Of a stretch of 64,000 nucleotides of DNA, positions 44,431 to 52,485 are shown piece after piece (position 1 is the first letter of the stretch; each line of letters opens with the position of its first letter). A program made the position numbers and the translations under genes. The stretch comes from Myxococcaceae bacterium (GTDB taxonomy: Bacteria; Myxococcota; Myxococcia; Myxococcales; Myxococcaceae), in contig JADGRA010000014.1 in the NCBI GenBank assembly GCA_017881265.1, positions 162,150 through 226,149 of the forward strand, written 5' to 3'. A model generated the notes under the pieces. The model was not told where the DNA came from, did no database searches, and saw only the letters and a program-made list of their open reading frames with translations.

Positions 44431-44465
44431 CCGGGGGTGACTGACAAAATGTCTTAAACCCCCGG
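44431..44465. promoter_or_regulatory. Two-tier dyad between the regulator and gspC (enhancer or terminator)
   Basis: Arms of CCGGGGGT (44431-44438) and ACCCCCGG (44458-44465) enclose an inner dyad GACA (44443-44446) and TGTC (44450-44453) with a three-base centre. The whole is an interrupted palindrome of 35 bp. Its centre is about 84 bp upstream of the predicted start of transcription from the sigma54 promoter, a typical distance for an enhancer-binding protein. It can also fold as a hairpin ending the regulator mRNA (no T-run follows). Both roles are possible. Confidence 0.5.
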
Positions 44466-44505
44466 CGTCCGCTCTTCCCTGGCCCGGGCGTCGTAGCCAC
44501 GGGGC

Positions 44506-44521
44506 TGGCACCTGGCTTGCT
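44506..44521 (+). promoter_or_regulatory. Sigma54 (-24/-12) promoter of the gsp operon
   Basis: TGGCACCTGGCTTGCT matches the consensus TGGCAC-N5-TTGC(A/T) without a mismatch, including GG and GC separated by 10 bases. Transcription would start near 44532, only about four bases before the gspC GTG at 44536, so the mRNA would be almost leaderless. An NtrC-type activator gene lies immediately upstream, giving strong contextual support. An ordinary sigma70-type promoter is not obvious in the region. Confidence 0.75.
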
Positions 44522-44535
44522 GTACCCACCCACCG

Positions 44536-45435
44536 GTGCCTACCGAACCGTTGGAATTGCTGTTCCGAAAGTACTTCTGGGCAATCCAGCTGGCCTGCAT
44601 TGCGACCGCCGCGCTGTTGGTCGCGAAAATCGTCAACCTCTTCGTCGAGGGAGCCCTCCTGCCCAACACGGCTGCACCGGCCCTGGCCGCGCGGCCGGCA
44701 GCCCCTGTGCAGCTGCCGGCGTCGCTCGACATGGAGCGGCTGTCCCGACTCACCGGGCTCGTCCCGGTTGTCGAGGCCAGCCCCGAGGACCAGGCGAAGC
44801 CGGACCTGACGGCCGAGCCGGTGCGCACCTCGATGCGCGTGAAGCTTCTGGGTACCCTGTGCGCTGCCCAGCCGGAGTGGTCCCTGGCCTCGGTGCTGGA
44901 CCTCGGCAGCCAGAAGGCCCTCACGGTGATGGTGGGGGACCGACTGCTCACCTCCACGGTGCTCGACATCCTGCATGACCGGGTCATCGTCCTGAACAAC
45001 GGGCGACGCGAGTACGTGAGCGCGGAGGCAGGCGAGGGTGCACCGAGCCTGCCCACCACCACCAAGGTGACCGAGCCGGTGGGCGCCTGGGGGGCGGGCA
45101 TCAAGGCCCTGGACGCCAACAACTACGAGGTGCCGCGCTCCGAGGTGGACCGCGCCATCAACAACCTCAACGACCTCGCCATGCAGGCCCGGCTGGTGCC
45201 GGCCTTCAAGGATGGTGCGCCGGAGGGCTTCAAGCTCTTCTCCATCCGTCCGGACTCGCTCTACGCGAAAATCGGCATCCAGAACGGCGACGTCATCACC
45301 CGCATCAACGGCCTGGACATGAACGACCCGGCCAAGGCGCTGGAGGTCTACACCAAGCTCAAGGACGCGCCACGCATCGACGTGGACGTCGACCGGAACG
45401 GCACCATGACGCGGATGACCTACAACGTGCGGTGA
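44536..45435 (+). CDS. gspC: Type II secretion system protein GspC
   Basis: A 299-residue bitopic inner-membrane protein linking the inner platform to the secretin. A TM segment lies at about 15-35, followed by a homology region (VKLLGTLCAAQPEWSLASVLD) and a C-terminal PDZ-like domain (FKLFSIRPDSLYAKIGIQNGDVITRINGLDM). The GTG at 44536 gives the proper N-terminus; no Shine-Dalgarno is seen and the sigma54 promoter lies just before it. TTG codons at 44551 and 44557 are alternatives. The stop overlaps gspD (GTGA). Confidence 0.93.
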   Translation: MPTEPLELLFRKYFWAIQLACIATAALLVAKIVNLFVEGALLPNTAAPALAARPAAPVQLPASLDMERLSRLTGLVPVVEASPEDQAKPDLTAEPVRTSMRVKLLGTLCAAQPEWSLASVLDLGSQKALTVMVGDRLLTSTVLDILHDRVIVLNNGRREYVSAEAGEGAPSLPTTTKVTEPVGAWGAGIKALDANNYEVPRSEVDRAINNLNDLAMQARLVPAFKDGAPEGFKLFSIRPDSLYAKIGIQNGDVITRINGLDMNDPAKALEVYTKLKDAPRIDVDVDRNGTMTRMTYNVR

Positions 45436-48122
45436 ACCTTCGGCGCCGGAAGTCGCGGGCCAACCCTCAGGCAATGAACGTCCTCCTCCACAGCTCGCTG
45501 TTCCTCCCACTGATGCTAGGGCAGTTTTCGGCTGCCGACCGCACCGCGGACGGCGGCCCGACCAAGGTGCCCGTCGCCCAGGCTCCGGCGCAGGCAGCCC
45601 CCCCGCCGCCGACGCTGGCGCGCCCGGGGAGGCCCGCCCCGGCGCCCGGGGAAGCCACGGCCAAACCGGCTCCTTCGCCAGTCGTCCCCGACCGGATGAC
45701 GCCCAACTGCGCCGAGGTCCGGCGCAAGGCACGCTTCAACATCTACTTCGACAAGGTGGAAATCGAGAAGCTGGTGCAGACCGTCTCCGACGCCAGCTGC
45801 AAGACCTTCATCCTCGCTGAGAACATTCACGGCAAAATCTCGGTCATCGGCCCGGACAACGGCCGGGTCGAGGTCACCGCTGACGAGTTCTACGCGGCCT
45901 TCCTCGCAGCGCTCGACGCCAACAACCTGGCGGTGGTGCCCTTCGGGAAGTTCTCGAAAATCGTCGAGAAGGCGAAGGCGAAGCAGAACAGCATCCCCAC
46001 CATCACCGACGGGAGCAGCGACTACACCACCAACGAGCAGATGATTACCCGGCTGTTCAAGGTCCGCTACGTGGAGCTCGAGCCGCTGCGCAACGTGGTG
46101 CAGCAGCTGGTCAGCCCCGGGGGGGACAGCATCCTCTTCCAGCCGGACACGCTCATCGTCAACGACATCGGCGGCAACATGCACCGCATCGAGCAGATTG
46201 TTGACCAACTCGACATCCGGAGCGCGAACGACGAGATGCGCATCGTCCAGATTCGCTTTGCCCTGGCCGCCGACGTCGCCAGCACCATCCAGAAACTCTT
46301 CGAGCAGAAGGGGCGGCCCGGGACCCGGCCGGCGACGCTGCCCGTGCCAGCCGCCCCGGCCCCGCCTGTCCCCGGGGCACCGCCGGTTCCCGCCGGGGCG
46401 CCCGGAACGACCGGTACCGCGGCAGGCGTCCCGGCGACGCTGACCACGCTCATCCCCGACGAGCGCACCAACAAGCTCATCATCGTCGCCAGCGCCTCCG
46501 CCAACGAGCGCATCAACGGCATCATCCGGGAGATTGACGTTCCCATCTCTGGGGAGGGCCGCATCAACGTCTACGCGCTGGGGAATGCCACCGCGGAGGA
46601 CATCGCTGCGACGCTGCAGGCACTCGCGCAGGGGACCGCCAATCGGCCGCGGAGCCCGGCCAACGCGCCCACGCCGGCCGGCGGCCAGCCGGCCGCGCCG
46701 CGGCCCCCCGGTGCCGTCGCGGCGACGGAGCTCTTCGCCGGCGAGGTGAAAATCTCCCCGGACAAGGCCACCAATAGCCTGGTGGTGGTGGCGAGCCAGA
46801 ACGACTACCGCAACCTGGTCCGCGTCATCGAGAAGCTCGACCTGCCCCGACGCCAGGTGTTCGTCGAGGCCGTCATCATGGAAGTCGACATTGACCGGGA
46901 GCTCGACTTTGGCATCAGCGTCCACCAGGGCTTCACCGTCAACACCTCGCAAGGGCAAGCGGTGGGCATCGTCGGCACCAAATACGCGGGCAGCACCCCG
47001 CCGTCTTTCTCCATCACCAACCTCGCCAGTTACGGAGGCTTCCTGGCTGGCATCCAGGGCCCGGCCATCCCCGCCCTCACCGCGCTCGGACTGAGCATCC
47101 CCTCCTTCGGCATCGTGCTGCACGCGCTGCAGACGAGTGCCGGCGTCAACGTGCTGAGTACCCCGCACCTGCTCACCAGCGACAACGAGGAGGCGGAAAT
47201 CACCGTTGGGCAAAACGTGCCGTTCCAGGCGGGCTTCGCGCCGCAGAGCCTGGCGGGCGTCAACCCGGCCAGCGTGCCCGCCGCGGGGACCGCCAACGTC
47301 GGCGCGGCCATCCAGGGGCTCGGCGCATACTACGCCCCCATCAGCCGGCAGAACGTCGAGCTCAAGCTCAACGTCAAGCCGCAAATCAACGCAAGCGACA
47401 ACATCCGCTTGGTCATCAACGAGTCGACCGAGGAGATTGTCTCCAACGACCCGGTGCTCGGTCCGACGCTGGCCAAGCGCACGGCGAAGACGACGGTGGT
47501 GGCCAAGGACCAGGAGACGGTAGTCATCGGCGGCATCATGCAGGACCGCACCATCGAGAACTCCTCGAAGGTCCCGGTGCTGGGCGACATTCCGGTGCTG
47601 GGCGTGCTGTTCCGGGAGTCCAGCAAGCACTCCATCAAGACCAACCTCCTCCTCTTCCTCACCCCGTACATCATCCGGGACTCGAGCGATTTCCGGCGCA
47701 TCTTCGAGATGAAGATGGCGGAGCGGCAGCGGTTCGTGGAGCAGTTCTACGGGGAGATTCCCCGTTACGACGTGGCCGTCGACTTCGACCGCAAGGCGGG
47801 GCCGCTCGAGAAGATGAACCAGGCCTCCATTCAGCAGCAGAAGGCGGAAACTGGCATCGGCAGCCCGGGCGACCAGGTCATCCGTCCGGGGCCGCCGCAA
47901 CCGGTGCCCACGGCACCGCCCCCACCCTATTCGCCCCCGGAAGCCATTCCCCCCAGCTCCTTGGGGCCTCCACCGTCCACCGTCCCCGCTCCCCCGACGG
48001 GCGGAACGCCCCCGCAGGCACCGGCGGCCGGGGCCCCTCCTCCGGCAGCGCCCCCGCCCGACTCCCAGGCGCCGCCGTATGACCGCTCGATGGTCACCCC
48101 CCCCCCCAGCCCCTACCCCTAG
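45432..48122 (+). CDS. gspD: Type II secretion system secretin GspD
   Basis: A 896-residue outer-membrane secretin. N-terminal hydrophobic signal (VLLHSSLFLPLMLG), then N0 (about 95-180), N1 (RLFKVRYVELEPL...), N2 and N3 domains with Pro/Ala/Gly-rich inserts in N2 and N3, and the secretin beta-domain (FVEAVIMEVDIDRELDFGISVHQG; VLSTPHLLTSDNEEAEITVGQNVPF; TTVVAKDQETVVIGGIMQDR). A long Pro-rich tail follows after residue 830. The GTG at 45432 overlaps the gspC stop; an ATG at 45474 is possible. It ends 2 bp before gspE. Confidence 0.95.
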   Translation: MNLRRRKSRANPQAMNVLLHSSLFLPLMLGQFSAADRTADGGPTKVPVAQAPAQAAPPPPTLARPGRPAPAPGEATAKPAPSPVVPDRMTPNCAEVRRKARFNIYFDKVEIEKLVQTVSDASCKTFILAENIHGKISVIGPDNGRVEVTADEFYAAFLAALDANNLAVVPFGKFSKIVEKAKAKQNSIPTITDGSSDYTTNEQMITRLFKVRYVELEPLRNVVQQLVSPGGDSILFQPDTLIVNDIGGNMHRIEQIVDQLDIRSANDEMRIVQIRFALAADVASTIQKLFEQKGRPGTRPATLPVPAAPAPPVPGAPPVPAGAPGTTGTAAGVPATLTTLIPDERTNKLIIVASASANERINGIIREIDVPISGEGRINVYALGNATAEDIAATLQALAQGTANRPRSPANAPTPAGGQPAAPRPPGAVAATELFAGEVKISPDKATNSLVVVASQNDYRNLVRVIEKLDLPRRQVFVEAVIMEVDIDRELDFGISVHQGFTVNTSQGQAVGIVGTKYAGSTPPSFSITNLASYGGFLAGIQGPAIPALTALGLSIPSFGIVLHALQTSAGVNVLSTPHLLTSDNEEAEITVGQNVPFQAGFAPQSLAGVNPASVPAAGTANVGAAIQGLGAYYAPISRQNVELKLNVKPQINASDNIRLVINESTEEIVSNDPVLGPTLAKRTAKTTVVAKDQETVVIGGIMQDRTIENSSKVPVLGDIPVLGVLFRESSKHSIKTNLLLFLTPYIIRDSSDFRRIFEMKMAERQRFVEQFYGEIPRYDVAVDFDRKAGPLEKMNQASIQQQKAETGIGSPGDQVIRPGPPQPVPTAPPPPYSPPEAIPPSSLGPPPSTVPAPPTGGTPPQAPAAGAPPPAAPPPDSQAPPYDRSMVTPPPSPYP

Positions 48123-48124
48123 CC

Positions 48125-49900
48125 ATGCCCGACGCCCAGGCCGCCGCCGCAGTCGACTCACCCGTCGCCGTTCCCGCCCGCAGCCTGGTGGGCCAGCTGC
48201 TGGGCGAGATTCTGGTCGTCCTGGCGAAGCTTGACCGAGAGGCCCTCGACGAGGCGCTCCGCGCCCAGGCCTCCTCGGAGACGGGGCGCATCGGCGAGCT
48301 GCTTGTCCTGCGGCATGTCGTGAGCGACGAGGACGTGGCCCGAGCGCTGGCGGCGCAGCTGGATGTGCCCTTCGCTGCCCGCATCGGCTCCGAACAAGTC
48401 GACGTGGAGCTGGCCCGGGCAGTTCCCATCAACTTCGCCAAGCAGTCCCGGCTGCTGCCGCTACGGCGTGAGGAGGGCGGGGTGGTGGTGGCCGTGGCCG
48501 ACCCCCTCGACACGCCGGCCCTCGACCACGCCCGCATGCTGCTCGGGGCCCCGCTGCGGCCGGTGGTGGCATCGGCCGGGGCGATTGTCGACGCCATCAA
48601 CGCTGCCTACGACCGCGCCCTCAACGAGGCCGAACAGCTCGTCGGGGAGATGGAGGCGCAGGACGACCTCGACTCGCTCGCCCATGAGCTCGAGGAGCCC
48701 CAGGACCTCCTGGAGGCGGATGACGAGGCGCCCATCATCCGTCTGGTCAACTCGCTCCTCTTCCGGGCGGCCAAGGAGCGCGCCAGCGATATTCACATTG
48801 AACCGATGGAGCGCGAGCTCATCGTCCGGTTCCGTGTCGACGGTGTCCTGCACGAGGTCATCCGGCCGCCGAAGCGCTACCAGAACTCCATCGTCAGCCG
48901 CGTCAAGGTGATGGGGCAGCTGAACATCGCCGAGAAGCGGCTTCCCCAGGACGGGCGCATCCGCATCAAGCTGGCCGGCCGGGACATCGACATTCGCTTG
49001 TCCACCATCCCCAACGTCTACGGCGAGCGCATCGTCATGCGACTCCTCGACAAGACGTCCACCCTGCTCGACCTAGCCGAAATCGGGATGGACCACGCCA
49101 TCCTCACCCAGGTGGAGCACGTCATCCGCCGCTCCCACGGCATCTTCCTGGTCACTGGACCCACCGGTTCGGGAAAGACCACCACGCTGTACGCCGCCCT
49201 CAGCATCATCAACACCCCGGACCTGAACATCCTCACGGTGGAGGACCCGGTCGAGTACCAGCTGCAGGGCATCAGCCAGATGGCCATCAACCCGAAGATT
49301 GGTCTCACCTTCGCGGCAGGGCTCCGCAGCTTCTTGCGGCAGGACCCTGACGTCATCATGGTCGGCGAGATTCGAGACCGGGACACCGCCGAAATCGCCA
49401 TCCAGGCCTCGCTCACCGGGCACCTGGTGTTCTCCACGGTGCACACCAACGACTCGGCCGGAGCGGTCACCCGGCTGGTGGACATGGGGGTCGAACCCTT
49501 CCTGGTGGCCAGCTCGCTGACGGCGGTGCTGGCGCAGCGCCTGGTGCGACGGCTGTGCATGACATGCCGTCAGGCCCACACGCCCACCACCGAGGAGCTG
49601 GCCGAGGTGGGAATGACGCCCGAGCAGGTGGTCCGCGCGGGCAGCCCGCCCGTCTACCGCGCGGTGGGTTGTGCGACCTGCGGGCAGAGCGGCTACCGCG
49701 GCCGGACCGGCATCTACGAGTTCCTCCCGGTGGACGACGACATCCGGACGCTGGCCATCAAGAATGTCGACTCGAACACCATCAAGAAGCAGGCGGTGAA
49801 GCGCGGCATGACGACGCTCCTGGATGACGGGGCCCGCAAGGTGCTCGCCGGCGAGACGACCATCGCCGAAGTGCTCAGCGTCACCCAGGAGGACCTGTAG
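48125..49900 (+). CDS. gspE: Type II secretion ATPase GspE
   Basis: A 591-residue AAA+ secretion ATPase. An N-terminal GspL-binding domain (LDEALRAQASSETGRIGELL) is followed by the catalytic core: Walker A GPTGSGKTT (345-353), the Asp box and DPDVIMVGEIRD with Walker B and His box. The tetracysteine zinc motif is CMTC...CATC, in the usual place. It powers pseudopilus assembly from the cytoplasm. The ATG at 48125 is correct by family; the gap to gspD is 2 bp. Confidence 0.96.
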   Translation: MPDAQAAAAVDSPVAVPARSLVGQLLGEILVVLAKLDREALDEALRAQASSETGRIGELLVLRHVVSDEDVARALAAQLDVPFAARIGSEQVDVELARAVPINFAKQSRLLPLRREEGGVVVAVADPLDTPALDHARMLLGAPLRPVVASAGAIVDAINAAYDRALNEAEQLVGEMEAQDDLDSLAHELEEPQDLLEADDEAPIIRLVNSLLFRAAKERASDIHIEPMERELIVRFRVDGVLHEVIRPPKRYQNSIVSRVKVMGQLNIAEKRLPQDGRIRIKLAGRDIDIRLSTIPNVYGERIVMRLLDKTSTLLDLAEIGMDHAILTQVEHVIRRSHGIFLVTGPTGSGKTTTLYAALSIINTPDLNILTVEDPVEYQLQGISQMAINPKIGLTFAAGLRSFLRQDPDVIMVGEIRDRDTAEIAIQASLTGHLVFSTVHTNDSAGAVTRLVDMGVEPFLVASSLTAVLAQRLVRRLCMTCRQAHTPTTEELAEVGMTPEQVVRAGSPPVYRAVGCATCGQSGYRGRTGIYEFLPVDDDIRTLAIKNVDSNTIKKQAVKRGMTTLLDDGARKVLAGETTIAEVLSVTQEDL

Positions 49901-49912
49901 GTCGGCCGCGCC

Positions 49913-51151
49913 ATGCCTGTCTTCGAGTACAGAGGCCTCAGTGCCACCGGGAAGCAAGTCACCGGTCTTCTCGAGGCCGACAGCAGCAAATCCCTGCGCA
50001 CCCAGCTGCGCAAGGCGGACGTCTTTCTGACCGACGTCCTCGGCCAGTCCGAGGCGCGCACCGGACGAAAGGCCGTCGCCGACCGGCAAGTGCAGCTGGG
50101 GCGGATGTTCCGGGGTCGCGTCAGCACCGAAGACATCGCCGTCATCACCCGGCAGCTGTCCACCCTGCTGCACGCGGGGGTGACGCTGGTCGAGAGCCTC
50201 GCCGCGCTCGTCGACCAGACCGAGAAGGAACGGCTCAAGCGCGTTCTTTCCGACGTCAAGCAGCGAGTCAACGAGGGCAGCTCGCTGGCCGATGCACTGG
50301 GGCAACACCCGAAAATCTTCGGCAACCTCTACGTCAACATGGTGCGGGCCGGCGAGGCCTCGGGCGCCCTGGACGCGGTGCTGGCGCGGCTCGCCGACTT
50401 CACCGAGGGGCAGGCCCGATTGAAGCAGAAACTCATCGGGACCCTCATCTACCCGGCCATCATGACCGTCATCGGCGGCGGCATCTTGGTGATGCTGATG
50501 ACGGTGGTGGTGCCCAAGGTGACGCGCATCTTCGAGACCATGCGTGCGACGCTGCCCTGGACCACGCGTCTGTTGATTTTCGTCAGCAACCTGCTTTCGA
50601 ACTGGTGGTGGCTGCTGCTGCCCCTGGTGGTGGGCAGCGTCTCGGCGGCCCTGGCCTGGACCCGCAGTCCCAAAGGCCGACCGGTGTTCGACGCCTGGGT
50701 GCTGAAGCTTCCGGTGGCCGGTTCACTGCTCCGGATGCTTCTCGTCTCGCGCTTTAGCCGGACGCTGGCCACCCTTCTGAAGGCCGGCGTGCCGATGCTG
50801 ACCGCGATGGACATCACGAAGAACGTCGTCACCAACACGGTGCTGGCCGGGGTGGTGGAGAACGCCCGGGACGCCATCCGCGAGGGCGAGAGCATCGCCG
50901 GTCCGCTCAAGCGTTCCGGCCAGTTTCCGCCCCTGGTTCACCACATGGTGGCTGTGGGTGAACGCACCGGGCAGCTGGAGGAGATGCTGCTCAACGTCGC
51001 CGACAGCTACGAGACACAAGTCAACGTGCGGCTGGGCGCCCTCACCGCGCTCCTGGAGCCGCTCATCATCGTCGCGATGGGCGCCATCATCGCCTTCGTG
51101 GCCTTTTCCATCTTGATGCCAATCCTCCAGCTCAACACCACCATCCGATGA
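49913..51151 (+). CDS. gspF: Type II secretion inner-membrane protein GspF
   Basis: A 412-residue polytopic platform protein with the two T2SSF domains (TRQLSTLLHAGVTLVESLAAL and SRTLATLLKAGVPMLTAMDI) and three TM segments. It interacts with GspE and GspL. The ATG at 49913 is 12 bp after gspE. The last codons overlap the following small ORF (ATGA). N-terminal sequence MPVFEYRGLSATGK is typical. Confidence 0.95.
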   Translation: MPVFEYRGLSATGKQVTGLLEADSSKSLRTQLRKADVFLTDVLGQSEARTGRKAVADRQVQLGRMFRGRVSTEDIAVITRQLSTLLHAGVTLVESLAALVDQTEKERLKRVLSDVKQRVNEGSSLADALGQHPKIFGNLYVNMVRAGEASGALDAVLARLADFTEGQARLKQKLIGTLIYPAIMTVIGGGILVMLMTVVVPKVTRIFETMRATLPWTTRLLIFVSNLLSNWWWLLLPLVVGSVSAALAWTRSPKGRPVFDAWVLKLPVAGSLLRMLLVSRFSRTLATLLKAGVPMLTAMDITKNVVTNTVLAGVVENARDAIREGESIAGPLKRSGQFPPLVHHMVAVGERTGQLEEMLLNVADSYETQVNVRLGALTALLEPLIIVAMGAIIAFVAFSILMPILQLNTTIR

Positions 51152-51312
51152 GGAACGGACCCGCGGGCATGGACAGCAGTCTCGACAGATGGGTACAGCG
51201 GGTCACGGCGGCAGCGGTGCTGGCTCTGGCCGCCGTGCTGCTTGCCGTGGGATTCGCGTACTACGGGCGCGGGGGAGCTTCCTCCCCGGCCCACACATTG
51301 GAGGTTCGCTGA
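51148..51312 (+). CDS. Small single-TM protein between gspF and gspG
   Basis: A 54-codon ORF that exactly fills the gap between gspF and gspG. Its ATG overlaps the gspF stop (ATGA) and its TGA overlaps the gspG ATG (TGATG). The product has a short polar N-terminus (MRNGPAGMDSSLDRWVQRVT), one hydrophobic helix (about residues 21-38, AAAVLALAAVLLAVGFAY) and a short polar C-terminus. The N-terminus has one net positive charge and the C-terminal side an Arg-Gly pair. About 78% of third positions are G or C, somewhat below neighbouring genes. I do not recognise a family. A second in-frame ATG at 51169 is possible. Confidence 0.68.
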   Translation: MRNGPAGMDSSLDRWVQRVTAAAVLALAAVLLAVGFAYYGRGGASSPAHTLEVR

Positions 51313-51734
51313 TGAAACGACTTGCGAGGACGGGCCCCGCGGCACGCCGGGCTACGGCGCGCGGCATGACGCTGATTGAAATCATGGTGGTCATCACCAT
51401 CATCGGGCTCATCGCCGCCGCGGTGACGGTGGCCGTCCTGCCCCAGCTGCAGAAGGCGCAGCTGGACCGGGCCAGCCTGGACATCAAGAGCATCGAGGGC
51501 GCGCTCAAGCTCTACTACGCCAAGAAGGGGAACTTTCCGGACACTGCCACCGGGCTGAAGGGCCTGGTGGACCAGCAGATTCTGGACAAGGTGCCCCAGG
51601 ACCCCTGGAACCACGACTACGTCTACGTTCTCGAGCGTGGCAAGCCCGTCATCACCAGCTACGGCCGGGACGGCGTCCCCGGAGGCGAGGGCCCCGACGC
51701 GGACATCAGCAACCGGACGGACCAGAAGCCGTGA
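51312..51734 (+). CDS. gspG: Major pseudopilin GspG
   Basis: A 140-residue prepilin with a polar leader, cleavage site G|MTLIE and hydrophobic helix MTLIEIMVVITIIGLIAAAV, followed by the GspG domain with the calcium-loop motif GRDGVPGGEGPDADIS. It is the main pseudopilus subunit, processed by GspO/PilD, which is not in this window. A GGAGG site precedes the ATG at 51312; an upstream extension in the same frame would be an artefact, as it passes through the neighbouring small ORF. Confidence 0.96.
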   Translation: MKRLARTGPAARRATARGMTLIEIMVVITIIGLIAAAVTVAVLPQLQKAQLDRASLDIKSIEGALKLYYAKKGNFPDTATGLKGLVDQQILDKVPQDPWNHDYVYVLERGKPVITSYGRDGVPGGEGPDADISNRTDQKP

Positions 51735-51816
51735 CGGGCCGGGCTCAGGCTCAGCCCCGGGCCCGCCTCTCCCTCCCCGCCGTCGCGTCGGACCGCCTGA
51801 GCCTCCTCCCTTTGCC

Positions 51817-52485
51817 ATGAGCCGCACCCCTTCCAGCACGGGCTTCACGTTGATTGAAGTCATCGTCGTCATCGCCATCGTGGCCACGCTTCTGGGCGCG
51901 GCCGTGGTGGGCATCGGTGCCCTCACCGGGGCCCGCGCGCGCGCGACGCTGGGCGAGCTCGGGGCGACGGTGCGGGCCATGTATGACCGTGCCGCGCTGA
52001 CCGGACATACCTGCCGGATTGTCTTCGACTTGCCAGCGGGCGACGCCACGGGCTTCAGCTACCGGGCGGAGTGCGCAAGCCGCGCTCTCACCAGCGCGGT
52101 GGACCGGGAGCAGACGCTGAAGGACGACAACCAGGCGCGACTCGACGCGGCCAAGCGGACGCCTCGCAGTCGGGGCACTTCCACGCTGCTGGACGTGCTG
52201 GCGCAGGAGAAGGACCGCGTGGAGGCAGCGGCCAAGTTCTCCACCTTCACCGCGCCGGAGGTCGAGTCCCGGCGCGTCACGGGCGTGAAGCTCAGCGTCT
52301 GGACCACCCACCAGCGCCAGCCGGCCCGGAGCGGCCTGGCCTACCTGTACTTCTTTCCCCAGGGGGCGGTGGAGCGCGCCCAGCTGACCGCGCGGCAGGG
52401 CAACAGCGTGTGGACGCTGACCGTCTCTCCGCTGACCGGCAAGACGGCGGTGGTGGACGGCGAGCCGGAGATTCCCAAGTCGTGA
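51817..52485 (+). CDS. gspH: Minor pseudopilin GspH
   Basis: A 222-residue pseudopilin with cleavage site G|FTLIEV and helix FTLIEVIVVIAIVATLLGAAVVG, and a C-terminal beta domain. GspH joins the pseudopilus beneath the GspI-J-K tip. It is longer than the typical 170-190, with a charged insert around 90-135 (REQTLKDDNQARLDAAKRTP). The start at ATG 51817 is at the prepilin leader. Its stop overlaps gspI (GTGA). Confidence 0.92.
   Translation: MSRTPSSTGFTLIEVIVVIAIVATLLGAAVVGIGALTGARARATLGELGATVRAMYDRAALTGHTCRIVFDLPAGDATGFSYRAECASRALTSAVDREQTLKDDNQARLDAAKRTPRSRGTSTLLDVLAQEKDRVEAAAKFSTFTAPEVESRRVTGVKLSVWTTHQRQPARSGLAYLYFFPQGAVERAQLTARQGNSVWTLTVSPLTGKTAVVDGEPEIPKS

Noticed and set aside
45552..45680. 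Pro/Ala-rich low-complexity stretches in gspD and elsewhere as tandem repeats
   Set aside because: They are compositionally biased linkers without a periodic unit.
51189..51311. N-terminal extension of GspG
   Set aside because: The prepilin leader and a GGAGG site put the start at 51312. The region upstream encodes the small protein in another frame.
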